A stretch of DNA of 37,360 nt from CADCVT01 sp035940955 (lineage in GTDB: Bacteria; Actinomycetota; Thermoleophilia; Solirubrobacterales; Solirubrobacteraceae), in NCBI GenBank assembly GCA_035940955.1, contig DASZEJ010000073.1:1-37360 (forward strand), in the 5' to 3' direction. Both the position numbers and the translations under genes were made by a program. Positions 9,274 to 17,071 of this stretch are shown here, piece after piece. The notes below the pieces were generated by a model. It searched no databases. It was not told where the DNA came from and was given only the letters and a program-made list of their open reading frames with translations. Position 1 is the first letter of the stretch. Each line of letters opens with the position of its first letter.

Positions 9274-9302
9274 ACCCTACTGCCGCGGGCGCGGGAGGGC
9301 AA
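9274..9302 (-). promoter_or_regulatory. sigma-70-like promoter for the two-gene unknown operon
   Basis: On the minus strand TTGCCC (9302-9297) and TAGGGT (9279-9274) are separated by exactly 17 bp. The expected start near 9267 gives a leader of about 70 nt. Confidence 0.6.
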
Positions 9303-9363
9303 GGCGGCAGGCGCGTTCAGCGGCCGCCCACAAGCGCGGCCACCCGCCGCCGCGGCTGGCGCC

Positions 9364-9849
9364 TCAGCCGCCGCCCTCGAGCGCGGCGAGCCGCCGCTCC
9401 AGCTCCTGCACGCGCGCGGCCAGGTCCTGCTCGCGCGGCCGGTGGAGGATCTCGAGCTTGATCCCGTCGGGGTCGTAGAAGAAGACCGCGTAGTAGCCGG
9501 GCGAGTACTGGTTGTACTCCCCGGGGCCACTCTCGATCTCGTGGCCGTTCGCGCGCAGCCACTCCGCGCGCTCGTCGACGACCGAGCGGCGGGTCGCGCT
9601 GAACGCGATGTGGTGGATGCCGATGCCGTACCGGTCGTACGGCGTCCCGTGGGCGCCGGACTGCGCCTCGCGGACGCTCACCGACCCGAACCCGCCGGGC
9701 CGGCCGACGTAGACGACCCGCTCGCCGCGCTCGCCCTCGATCTCCGAGGTGCGCACGTAGCCGAGCGGCCGCAGCAGCTCGACGTAGAAGCGCAGGCTGC
9801 GGTCGAAGTCGCTGACGACAAGGTCGAGGTGGTCGATCGCTTCGAGCAT
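9364..9849 (-). CDS. VOC (glyoxalase/dioxygenase fold) family protein
   Basis: 161 residues with two beta-alpha-beta-beta-beta modules. The first begins IDHLDLVVSDFDRSLRFYVE; the second contains GIGIHHIAFSA and ends FFYDPDGIKLEILHR. The His near residue 7, the HHIAF His and the final Glu of KLEIL are the usual metal ligands. Substrate cannot be told. The last 22 residues (QDLAARVQELERRLAALE) form a short heptad-like coiled coil, an addition to the usual fold that may drive oligomerisation. Start ATG 9849 lies 38 bp downstream of the comEC stop on the same strand, so it may be read from the comEA-comEC transcript. Confidence 0.85.
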   Translation of the reverse strand: MLEAIDHLDLVVSDFDRSLRFYVELLRPLGYVRTSEIEGERGERVVYVGRPGGFGSVSVREAQSGAHGTPYDRYGIGIHHIAFSATRRSVVDERAEWLRANGHEIESGPGEYNQYSPGYYAVFFYDPDGIKLEILHRPREQDLAARVQELERRLAALEGGG

Positions 9850-9887
9850 GTCCCCGAACCATCGCAGGGCGGAGCGGTTTCGTGAGC

Positions 9888-12602
9888 TCAGTGGATCGAG
9901 AGGCCGCCTCCTGTGGGCTCGACGCGAACGGTGCCGTCGTGATCGGTCCGCCGCACCTCGGGCACCCGGCGCAGCGCGGCGAGCGTGCTCGGCGCGGGGT
10001 GCCCGTATGTGTTGCGCCCGACGGGGATGATCGCCGCGCGCGGCTGGAGGCGTTCGAGGAGCTCGGGCAGCCCCTCGTCGGCGGAGCCGTGGTGCGCGAC
10101 CTTCAGGACGTCGACATGCGGCAGGTCGAGCGGCAGCGTCACCGGCGACTCGGCGTCGGCGGTGAGCAGCGCGGTCGTCCCGCCGTCGCGCACGAGTGCG
10201 ACGGTCGCGGTGAGGTTCGGGTCGCCGGCGCGCGAGCGCCCGGGCGGCGGCCACAGGATCCGCAGCTCGATCGGCCCGGCGCGTACCGTCTGCCCCGCCT
10301 CCGGCACCCCGACCCTGACGCCGGCCGACAGCCCCGCGAACCGCGTGCCCCCGCCCTCCCCGCCGTCGTCCTCGGCCGCGCGCTCGGCGGCGGTCTGCCG
10401 GCCGTCGAGGACGAGCCGCACGTCGAGCGCGTCGAGCACCTCGCGCAGCGCGCCCTCGTGGTCGCGCGACGAGTGCGTGAGCAGCAGCGCGTCGAGCCGC
10501 TTCACCCCGGCCGCCCGCAGCTTCCCGACGACGCCGGCCCCCGGCGGCCCGGTGTCGACGAGGACGGCGTGGCCGGAGCCGTGCTGCAGGAGCGTCGCAT
10601 CGCCCTGACCGACGTCGAGAGCCGTGATCGCGAAGCCCCGCGGCGGCGCACCCGCCCCGAGAACGCCCGGCCGAGCGACAACGAGCACCGCGACGACGAA
10701 CGCCACGAGCGCGACGCCGGCCCGCCGGCGCCGTCGCCACGGCGCCCCGCCCGCCGCCGCGCCGTCCACCCGGCCCGCCCGACCTCCGCGGACCGCCCCA
10801 GCGCGCCGGCGGCGGAGGGCGGCGCGTGCCGCGAGCGCGGCGAGCGCCATCGCGGCGTAGGCCGCCGCCGCGGCGAGGGGGCCGGGGAGGGCGGCCGCGA
10901 CGGTCGCGTGCGGGACGCTCGCCGCCGCGCGCGCCAGCCAGGCCAGGTAGGCGAGCGGCAGGGCGTTGAGCGCGTTGAGGGCCTCGGCGGCGGGTTCGCC
11001 GAGTGCGGCGGAGAGCGCGCCGAGCCACATGACCGGCGCGACCGCGGGGGCCGCGAGCAGGTTCGCGGGCAGCGAGACGAGCGAGACCTGCTCGAAGTGG
11101 AGGGCGACGAGCGGCGCCGTACCGGCCGTCGCGGCCGCCGTCAGTGCCGTCGCCTCGGCCAGCCCGCGCGGCGATCCGCGCGAGACGAGCGCGTCACGGA
11201 GGCGGCGATGGAGCGCGAGGATCGCGACGACCGCCGCGAAGCTGAGCTGCCAGCCAGGGTCCTCGGCGGCGCGCGGGTTGACGGTCAGCGTCGCGGCCGC
11301 CGCGAGCAGCAGCGCGTACCACCGCGACGCCGGGCGGCCCGCGAGCGCCGCTACGAGTCCGGCCGCGCCCATCGCGCCCGCGCGCTGGATCGACGGCCCG
11401 GCCCCGGCGAGCGGCACGTACAGGGCGACTGCGACGAGGGCGAGCACCAGCCGCGTGCGCAGCAGCGCGCCGGCGGCCGTGGCGGCGGCGATGACCAGCG
11501 CGGCGAGGAGCATCACGTTCTGACCGCTCGCCGCGACGAGGTGCGCGAGGCCCGAGGCGCGGAACGCGTCGCGGAGGTCGTCGGGCAGCGCGTGGTCCTG
11601 CCCGAGCACCATCCCGCGCGCCAGCGCCGCCTGCTCCGGCCGGGCGCCGGCATCGAGCGCCGCCTCCGCCCGCCGCCGCACGGCATCGACGAGGGAGCGT
11701 CTCCGCCGTCCGGTCGTCCTGACGGCAGCGGCCTCCAGCACCGCGTGCACGCCGCGCCGGCGCTCGAACGCCTCGAACGGCCGCAGGGCCCGCAGCTCGC
11801 CCCGCGCGACGACCTCCTCGCCGACCGCGACCGCACCGAGCCCGAGCCGAGCCGGCGCGCGAACCAGCACCCGCTCCCCCGCCCCCGGCCCGGCGGCGAG
11901 CCGGACCGGCACGAGGCGGGACCCGAAGGCGCGCGTCCTCGCCGGCTCCACCGCGAACCCGCGGACGGCGAACGCGACCGACGGCCGAAGCGAGCTGCGA
12001 TCCATGACCCGAAGCCGCTCCCGACCGGCGACGCCGCCGGCAAGGAGCGCGACGGCGACGGCCGCGGCGAGGAGCGGCGGGAGCGAGACCGACGACACCC
12101 GCGGGGCGGCCGGCTCGAGAACAAGAGGCTCGCGCGGCGCCGCGACCGGCGGAGCGGCCGGCTCCGAGAGCGGCTCGCTCGGCGCCGCGGTCGGCGGAGC
12201 GGCTGGGCGGCGCCCGAGCGGCTCGTTCGGCGCCGCGAGGAGCGGCGGGAGCGAGACCGACGACGTTGCTGGCGCGGCCGGCTCGACGACGAGCGGCTCG
12301 GGCGGTGCCGCCGCCGGCGGAGCGGCCGGCTCGACGACGAGCGGCTCGCGCGGTGCCGCGGCCGGCTCGAACACGAGCGGCTCCCGGGGGGCCGCGGTCG
12401 GACGGTGGCTGATCGCGCGGGACGGTGGTGCTCGGCGGCGCAGCGCCGCCGCGGCCGGTGTCGCGAGCGCCGCGGCCGCCGCGACGAGCAGGGCCGCCGG
12501 CCACCTCGGCCCCATGAGGAGACCGGCGGCGAGGGCGGCGAGGATGGTGTGGCGCGGGTGGTCGTGGACCGCCGCGGTGAGGGATCGGGCGTGGTTGCTC
12601 AC
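9888..12602 (-). CDS. comEC: ComEC/Rec2 DNA-uptake channel with extra repeat region
   Basis: A 904-residue membrane protein for passage of single-stranded DNA across the cytoplasmic membrane in transformation. Two N-terminal hydrophobic segments are followed by a low-complexity repeat (about 70-180), an OB-like segment (GSRLVPVRLAAGPGAGERV), the multi-helix competence domain with ASGQNVMLLAALV and PSIQRAGAMG, and a C-terminal metallo-beta-lactamase-like domain (ALDVGQGDATLLQ, LLTHSSRDHEGA, VAHHGSADEG). The His-motif reads THSSRDH rather than THxHxDH, as in many ComEC proteins. GTG 12602 overlaps the comEA TGA by 4 bp. The repeat block explains its above-average length. Confidence 0.93.
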   Translation of the reverse strand: MSNHARSLTAAVHDHPRHTILAALAAGLLMGPRWPAALLVAAAAALATPAAAALRRRAPPSRAISHRPTAAPREPLVFEPAAAPREPLVVEPAAPPAAAPPEPLVVEPAAPATSSVSLPPLLAAPNEPLGRRPAAPPTAAPSEPLSEPAAPPVAAPREPLVLEPAAPRVSSVSLPPLLAAAVAVALLAGGVAGRERLRVMDRSSLRPSVAFAVRGFAVEPARTRAFGSRLVPVRLAAGPGAGERVLVRAPARLGLGAVAVGEEVVARGELRALRPFEAFERRRGVHAVLEAAAVRTTGRRRRSLVDAVRRRAEAALDAGARPEQAALARGMVLGQDHALPDDLRDAFRASGLAHLVAASGQNVMLLAALVIAAATAAGALLRTRLVLALVAVALYVPLAGAGPSIQRAGAMGAAGLVAALAGRPASRWYALLLAAAATLTVNPRAAEDPGWQLSFAAVVAILALHRRLRDALVSRGSPRGLAEATALTAAATAGTAPLVALHFEQVSLVSLPANLLAAPAVAPVMWLGALSAALGEPAAEALNALNALPLAYLAWLARAAASVPHATVAAALPGPLAAAAAYAAMALAALAARAALRRRRAGAVRGGRAGRVDGAAAGGAPWRRRRRAGVALVAFVVAVLVVARPGVLGAGAPPRGFAITALDVGQGDATLLQHGSGHAVLVDTGPPGAGVVGKLRAAGVKRLDALLLTHSSRDHEGALREVLDALDVRLVLDGRQTAAERAAEDDGGEGGGTRFAGLSAGVRVGVPEAGQTVRAGPIELRILWPPPGRSRAGDPNLTATVALVRDGGTTALLTADAESPVTLPLDLPHVDVLKVAHHGSADEGLPELLERLQPRAAIIPVGRNTYGHPAPSTLAALRRVPEVRRTDHDGTVRVEPTGGGLSIH
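12063..12397. repeat. degenerate Pro/Ala/Glu repeat block inside comEC
   Basis: Codes about residues 70-180 of ComEC. The unit AAPREPLVVEPAAP recurs about six times with variation, and SSVSLPPLLAA occurs twice. At DNA level a 27-bp stretch ending gagcgagaccgacgac is repeated at about 12072-12098 and 12237-12263. Translated units are in frame throughout. Confidence 0.85.
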
Positions 12603-13273
12603 ACCGTCACCTGCTCGCGCAGCGATGCCATGCGCTTCTCGCCGATGCCCGGGACCTGCGCGAGCTCGTCGACGCTTCCGAAGCCTCCGTTCTCTTCGCG
12701 GAACTCGAGGATCGACTGGGCGAGCGTGGGGCCGATGCCGTCGAGGGCGTCGAGCTGCTCGGCGGTCGCGGTGTTGAGGTTCACGGGCTGGCTCGGCGCG
12801 GCCGCGCCAGGCCCGCCGCCCGCGCCCGCGCCCGCGCCGCCGCCGGCGCCGGCGCCACCGGGCGCTTGCCCCGCCGGCGGGGGCCGCTCCGGCACGAGGA
12901 TCTGGCGGCCGTCCTCCGCCTTCGCCGCGAGGTTGACCCCGCTGAGGTCCGCTCGGCTCGTCGGGCCTCCCGCGCGGCGGACCGCGTCGTCGACGCGGGC
13001 TCCCGGTCGCAGGCGGTAGACGCCCGGGTCGTGCACCGCTCCCGCGACGTGGACGGTCGCTCCCGGCTCTGGCGAGCGCTCGACGCGCACGGACGGAGCG
13101 GGCGCCGCCGCGGGAGCCGGCGAGCCCGGCGACCCCGACGACCGCAGGTACCGCGCGCCGAGAGCGACCACCGCAAGGACGAGCGCGGCGTAGACGATGA
13201 GCTGCTTCGGCGCGACGCCCTCCGGCACGCGGCGGAAGCTAGGCGCGGCTCGGCCACGAAACTGCGACGGCAT
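12599..13273 (-). CDS. comEA: ComEA DNA receptor: SLBB plus helix-hairpin-helix protein
   Basis: 224 residues. One membrane anchor lies at about 24-42 (LIVYAALVLAVVALGARYL), followed by a Pro/Ala spacer and an SLBB domain (VHVAGAVHDPGVYRL, about 73-130). After a Gly/Ala/Pro linker, a tandem helix-hairpin-helix DNA-binding domain closes the protein (VNLNTATAEQLDALDGIGP and VDELAQVPGIGEKRM). It binds incoming double-stranded DNA outside the membrane and passes it to ComEC. Start ATG 13273; the stop overlaps the comEC start (GTGA). The 21-bp tandem repeats at 13286-13348 lie directly upstream where its promoter would be expected. Confidence 0.94.
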   Translation of the reverse strand: MPSQFRGRAAPSFRRVPEGVAPKQLIVYAALVLAVVALGARYLRSSGSPGSPAPAAAPAPSVRVERSPEPGATVHVAGAVHDPGVYRLRPGARVDDAVRRAGGPTSRADLSGVNLAAKAEDGRQILVPERPPPAGQAPGGAGAGGGAGAGAGGGPGAAAPSQPVNLNTATAEQLDALDGIGPTLAQSILEFREENGGFGSVDELAQVPGIGEKRMASLREQVTV

Positions 13274-13285
13274 GTGACGAGTTCG

Positions 13286-13348
13286 CGCAGCCGCGCGCTC
13301 AGTGACCGCAGCCGCGCGCTCAGCGGCCGCAGCTGCGCGCTCAGCGAC
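13286..13348. repeat. three tandem copies of a 21-bp repeat
   Basis: Units 13286-13306, 13307-13327 and 13328-13348 share the core cgcagccgcgcgctcag with 1-3 differences each. They lie between comEA (start 13273) and the SLOG gene, whose TGA (13343-13341) is inside the third unit. The array could act as binding sites upstream of comEA, or be a chance minisatellite. Confidence 0.85.
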
Positions 13349-13817
13349 CGCCGCCGCAGCGCTCCAGCGCCGCCTCGACCGCGCCCGCCGCGTCCGCCAC
13401 CGCCACGACCCCCGGGATCTCCCACGACCGGATGCCGACGACCGGCTTTCCGGCCTTCAGCGCCAGCGCGATCTCGCTCAGCGTCCCGTAGCCGCCGCCG
13501 ACCGCCACGACCGCGCCGGCCGCCCGCACCACGAGCCCGTTGCGCAGCTCGCCCAGGCCGGTCGGCACGGCGACGCTCACCCACGGGTTCGCGTCGCGCG
13601 GGTCCAGCCCGGGCAGCAGCCCGACGGTCACCCCGCCCGCCGAAGCGGCGCCCCGGCACGCCTCCGCCATCACCCCGCCCAGCCCGCCCGTCACGACCAC
13701 CGCCCCGCGCTCCGCGAGCCCCCGCCCGACGGCGAACGCCGCCTCGCGCTGCCAGGCGCCGGGGTCGGCGCCGCCGGCGTCCCCCGGGCCGCAGACCGCG
13801 ACTACCAGCGATTCCAG
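13341..13817 (-). CDS. SLOG/LOG-superfamily protein (TIGR00725-like)
   Basis: 158 residues with a Rossmann-like nucleotide-binding fold. VVVTGGLGGVMAEACRGA and GGGYGTLSEIALALKAGKP are the two glycine-rich SLOG motifs; the lysine-decarboxylase-like (LOG) signature PGGxGTxxE is replaced by GGGYGTLSE, as in TIGR00725 proteins of unknown role. No ATG, GTG or TTG lies near the start of the conserved region. CTG 13817 follows GGGAGG (13830-13825) at 7 nt, so initiation at CTG is the best choice. The start overlaps the end of the nitroreductase gene, so translation is probably coupled. Substrate unknown; a nucleotide or nucleotide-sugar ligand is likely. Confidence 0.82.
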   Translation of the reverse strand: MESLVVAVCGPGDAGGADPGAWQREAAFAVGRGLAERGAVVVTGGLGGVMAEACRGAASAGGVTVGLLPGLDPRDANPWVSVAVPTGLGELRNGLVVRAAGAVVAVGGGYGTLSEIALALKAGKPVVGIRSWEIPGVVAVADAAGAVEAALERCGGGR

Positions 13818-14524
13818 TGAAGCGCCTCCCGCGCGGGCCGGCGCACGACCGGGCCGAACCGCCCCAGGGGCCAGCCGATCGGGATGACCGCGTACGTGTT
13901 CACCGCGCGCGGGATGCCGAGCTCCCGCTTCCACTCGTGCTCGAGGAGCAGGTGCCAGTTCGTGATGTTCGCCGCCAGGCCGTACGCCCGCGCGGTCAGG
14001 AGCAGGTTCTGCACCCCCGGGTACACCGACGCCGCCTCCGCCAGCAGCTCCGTCCGCCGCGCCCGCCCCAAGAAGCGCGCCGCGTCCGTCGCGCCGAGCC
14101 CCGCGAGCAGGCGCGCCGCGATCGCCGGCGGCGTCCGGCGCTGGTAGCACGGGACCACGATCGCCGGCGTCTCGTGGAAGTGGTCGCGCTGGTACCGGAG
14201 CGCCGCGAGCAGGCGCTCGGCCTTGTCGCGCCCCATCCGCCCGATCGCCTCCTCGCGCGTCGCCCCGATGTACGCGTCGTGCGAGCGCCCCCACAGCTCG
14301 GCCAGCCGCGCCATCGTCTCGCGGTCGTCGACGACGACGAACTCGTACTGCTGCTCGTTGCTGCCGCTCGGCGCCCACGTCGCCGCCTCGACCAGCCGCT
14401 CGAGCAGCTCGCGCGGCACCGGGTCGGGCTTGAGCCGGCGCATCGCGCGCATCGTCGCCATGACCTCGAGGATCGGCGCGTCCTCGCCGACCGGGACCTG
14501 GCGCGCGGAGACCTGCGGCGGCAT
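13802..14524 (-). CDS. nitroreductase-family FMN-dependent oxidoreductase
   Basis: 240 residues with the nitroreductase fold. The N-terminal motif TMRAMRRLKPDPVPRELLE is followed by AATWAPSGSNEQQYEFVVV, the FMN phosphate-binding and dimer region. GVQNLLLTARAYGLAANITN matches the second conserved block, and GWPLGRFGPVVRRP lies at the C-terminus. It probably reduces nitro, quinone or flavin-like substrates with NAD(P)H. ATG 14524 is preferred over GTG 14545 because a TATCCT box ends 8 nt upstream; the GTG would leave 4 bp to the divergent gene. The stop lies inside the start region of the SLOG gene. Confidence 0.88.
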   Translation of the reverse strand: MPPQVSARQVPVGEDAPILEVMATMRAMRRLKPDPVPRELLERLVEAATWAPSGSNEQQYEFVVVDDRETMARLAELWGRSHDAYIGATREEAIGRMGRDKAERLLAALRYQRDHFHETPAIVVPCYQRRTPPAIAARLLAGLGATDAARFLGRARRTELLAEAASVYPGVQNLLLTARAYGLAANITNWHLLLEHEWKRELGIPRAVNTYAVIPIGWPLGRFGPVVRRPAREALHWNRW

Positions 14525-14532
14525 CGGCGCGA

Positions 14533-14538
14533 AGGATA
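14533..14538 (-). promoter_or_regulatory. -10 box TATCCT of the nitroreductase gene
   Basis: Minus-strand TATCCT ends 8 nt before ATG 14524. It overlaps by two bases the plus-strand box of the GMC oxidoreductase gene. Confidence 0.5.
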
Positions 14539-14542
14539 GGGT
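14537..14542 (+). promoter_or_regulatory. -10 box TAGGGT of the GMC oxidoreductase gene
   Basis: TAGGGT ends 7 nt before ATG 14550, the spacing expected when transcription starts at the A of ATG. Confidence 0.5.
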
Positions 14543-14549
14543 CACCGGA

Positions 14550-16508
14550 ATGGACCTGTCGGCCCGTCAGCGCCGGGCGCTCGCGGCGATCAGCGACACC
14601 TTCGCCCCCGGCCACGACGGGCTCCCGAGCGCGTCCGCCCTCGGCGTCCCCGAGGCGATCGCCGAGGCGGTCGACCACAACCCGCGCGAGGCCGAGCGCC
14701 GCCAGCTCGCGCTCCTGCTGACCGCGTGGGACGCCAAGCTCCTCACCGCGCTGGGCGGCGGCGGCTACGAGCGCTTCAGCGCGCTGCCGGCCGACCGCCG
14801 CGAGGCGGTGCTGCGCGCGTGGGCCGACTCGACGCTGAAGGAGCGCCGCGGGGCGTTCCAGCAGCTGCGCCGCGCGGTCCTCGTCCACTACTACGCCCTG
14901 CCCGGCCGCGACGGCGGCGCCAGCCCGGTGTGGGACGCGATCGGCTACCCCGGCCCGCTCGGGCCGCCGCAGAGCGCCCCGCCGAAGGCGATCGCGCCGC
15001 TCGCGATCACCGGCCCCACGACGCTCGACTGCGACGTCGTCGTGGTCGGCTCCGGCGCCGGCGGCGGCACGGCCGCGGGCGTGCTCGCCCAGGCCGGCCT
15101 GGAGGTCGTCGTCGTCGAGGCGGGCGGCTACTACGACGACGCCGACTTCGACGGCGGCGAGCTGTCCGGCCTGCGCCGCCTGTACCTCAACGCCGGCGGC
15201 ATGGCGACCGACGACGGCGCGCTCGGCATCGCGGCCGGCGCGTGCCTGGGCGGCGGCACGGTCGTCAACTACACGACCTCGTTCCCCACGCCGCAGCGCG
15301 TCCGCGAGGAGTGGGCGGCCCACGGCGTCCCCGACTTCGCCGGCGAGCCGTACGAGCACAGCAGCCGGGCGGTGATGGAGCGCCTCGGCGTCAACGCCGA
15401 GCACAGCGCCCCGGGCGCCCGCGACCGCGTCATGGAGCGCGGCCTGCGCGCGCTCGGCTGGCACGTCGAGCCGATCGTCCGCAACGTCTCGCCCGCCTGC
15501 GACCAGGGCGTCGACTGCGGGCGCTGCGGCTTCGGCTGCCGGCGCGGCGCCAAGCGGTCGACGACCAAGACGTGGCTGCAGGACGCGACGGGCGCCGGCG
15601 CACGCGTGCTCGTGCGCACCGAGGTCGAGACCGTCGAGGTCGACGGCGGCGCGGCGACCGGCGTCCGGGCGCGCACCCACGACGGCCACCCGGTCACGAT
15701 CCGCGCCCGCGCGGTCGTGGCGGCGTGCGGCGCGCTCCACACCCCGGCGCTGCTCAGGCGCTCCGGGCTGGGCAACCGCAACATCGGCCGGCACCTGCGC
15801 CTGCACCCCGTCGGCGTCGTCGGCGCGGTCTTCGACGAAGAGATCGAGCCCTGGAACGGGACGATGCAGGCGCGCTACTCCGACGTGCACGCCGACCTGG
15901 ACGGCGACGGCTACGGCGTCAAGTACGAGACCGGCCCGCTCAACCCCTCGCTGCTGCTGCCGTTCCTGCCGTGGCGCAGCGCGCGCCAGCACGCCGACAT
16001 GATGGCGGCGATGCGCTTCACCGGCGTGGTCGGGGTCATCGTCCGCGACCGCGACGCCGGCGAGGTGCGCGTGGGGCGCGACGGGCGCCCGGTGGTCCGG
16101 TACCGGCTGTCGGACCGCGACGCCCGCCACCTGCGCGCGGGGATCGAGGGCGGCGCGCGGATCCTCGAGGCCGCCGGCGCCCAGCGGATCTGGGCCGCCC
16201 AGACCTGCTTCCCGCAGTACCGCCCCCGCAGCTCCGGGACGCTCCAGACCTTCATGGCCGCCGTCGACGCGGGCGGCTTCGCGCCCGGCGAGGTCGCCCT
16301 GGGCTCGTTCCACATCATGGGCTCGGCGCGGATGGGCGGCTCGCCCGCGACGTCGGCGTGCACGCCGGCCGGCGAGACGTGGGAGGTGCGCAACCTCTTC
16401 GTCGTCGACGGCTCGACGTTCCCCACCGCGTGCGGCGTCAACCCGATGATCTCGATCGAGGCGACGGCGCACATGGTCTGCCGCGGGATCGCCGCGCGCC
16501 TGGCGTGA
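14550..16508 (+). CDS. GMC-family FAD oxidoreductase (long-chain alcohol oxidase-like)
   Basis: 652 residues. The first 130 form a helical gluconate-2-dehydrogenase-subunit-3-like segment (RQRRALAAISDTFAP...). The FAD Rossmann motif VVVVGSGAGGGTAAGVLA is near residue 160-178. A Cys-rich loop CDQGVDCGRCGFGCRRGAK (about 315-335) followed by STTKTWLQDA is typical of fatty-alcohol-oxidase-like GMC enzymes. HIMGSARMG (about 588) and GVNPMISIEATAHM near the C-terminus carry the usual catalytic and FAD contacts. It probably oxidises a primary or secondary alcohol, such as a long-chain or sterol-like one, to the carbonyl; the substrate is not determined. It is transcribed divergently from the nitroreductase. 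Confidence 0.9.
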   Translation: MDLSARQRRALAAISDTFAPGHDGLPSASALGVPEAIAEAVDHNPREAERRQLALLLTAWDAKLLTALGGGGYERFSALPADRREAVLRAWADSTLKERRGAFQQLRRAVLVHYYALPGRDGGASPVWDAIGYPGPLGPPQSAPPKAIAPLAITGPTTLDCDVVVVGSGAGGGTAAGVLAQAGLEVVVVEAGGYYDDADFDGGELSGLRRLYLNAGGMATDDGALGIAAGACLGGGTVVNYTTSFPTPQRVREEWAAHGVPDFAGEPYEHSSRAVMERLGVNAEHSAPGARDRVMERGLRALGWHVEPIVRNVSPACDQGVDCGRCGFGCRRGAKRSTTKTWLQDATGAGARVLVRTEVETVEVDGGAATGVRARTHDGHPVTIRARAVVAACGALHTPALLRRSGLGNRNIGRHLRLHPVGVVGAVFDEEIEPWNGTMQARYSDVHADLDGDGYGVKYETGPLNPSLLLPFLPWRSARQHADMMAAMRFTGVVGVIVRDRDAGEVRVGRDGRPVVRYRLSDRDARHLRAGIEGGARILEAAGAQRIWAAQTCFPQYRPRSSGTLQTFMAAVDAGGFAPGEVALGSFHIMGSARMGGSPATSACTPAGETWEVRNLFVVDGSTFPTACGVNPMISIEATAHMVCRGIAARLA

Positions 16509-16542
16509 CGCGCTTCTTGCGCGATCTGCCTGCATAACGCCC

Positions 16543-16548
16543 TAGTCT
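16543..16548 (+). promoter_or_regulatory. -10 box TAGTCT of the coiled-coil gene
   Basis: TAGTCT ends exactly 7 nt before ATG 16556 in the 47-bp gap after the GMC gene. No Shine-Dalgarno sequence is present. Confidence 0.5.
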
Positions 16549-16555
16549 TGGCCGC

Positions 16556-17062
16556 ATGGAGAACGAGGTCGCGCAGGCGTCGGCGCGCGTGGCCGACATC
16601 GTCGCCGCCGCCGAGCGCGCGGCCGACGAGCTCTACGCACAGGCCGAGCGGCGGATGCGCGAGCGGATCGCCGAGGGCGAGCGGGCGGCCGAGAACCGCG
16701 TCCAGGCGGCCGAGAGCGAGGCGCTGGAGATCCTCGCCAGCGCCCAGGAGAACGCCGACCGCATCGTGCGCGAGGCGCAGGCGCGGGCCGACGAGCTGCG
16801 CGACGCCGCCCGGCGCGACGCCCGCGAGATCGTCGGCGAGGCGTCGGCCAGCGCGCGCGAGGTGCTGCGCGACGGCACCGAGCTGAGCGGCCACCTGCGC
16901 GAGCTGTCGGACTCGCTGCGCGCGAACGCCGAGCTGCTGCTGCGAGACGTCCGCATGGCGCACGCCGAGATGAACGCCCGGCTCGACCAGGTCGCGCCGC
17001 CCGGCAGGCCGGACGCGCTCGGCGACCTCGACGTGCCCGAGTTCCACCCGGGCCGGCGGTAG
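16556..17062 (+). CDS. coiled-coil protein, DivIVA/ATPase-b-subunit-like repeats
   Basis: 168 residues, almost wholly charged helix from 5 to 145. An 11-residue-like periodicity of Ala, Glu and Arg (AAERAADELYAQAERRMRER, AQENADRIVREAQARADELR) resembles DivIVA C-terminal tails and F-type ATPase b-subunits. The DivIVA membrane-binding N-terminal motif is absent and no membrane segment exists, so neither name is safe. It probably forms a cytoplasmic filament or scaffold, possibly for cell division or polarity. The last 25 residues (PPGRPDALGDLDVPEFHPGR) are unstructured. Convergent with the HD-GYP gene, 9 bp apart. Confidence 0.8.
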   Translation: MENEVAQASARVADIVAAAERAADELYAQAERRMRERIAEGERAAENRVQAAESEALEILASAQENADRIVREAQARADELRDAARRDAREIVGEASASAREVLRDGTELSGHLRELSDSLRANAELLLRDVRMAHAEMNARLDQVAPPGRPDALGDLDVPEFHPGRR

Positions 17063-17071
17063 CCCGGGCCG

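Noticed and set aside
14525..14545. GTG 14545 as nitroreductase start
   Set aside because: It would leave 4 bp to the divergent gene and place the -10 box inside the coding region; ATG 14524 fits the box and the family.
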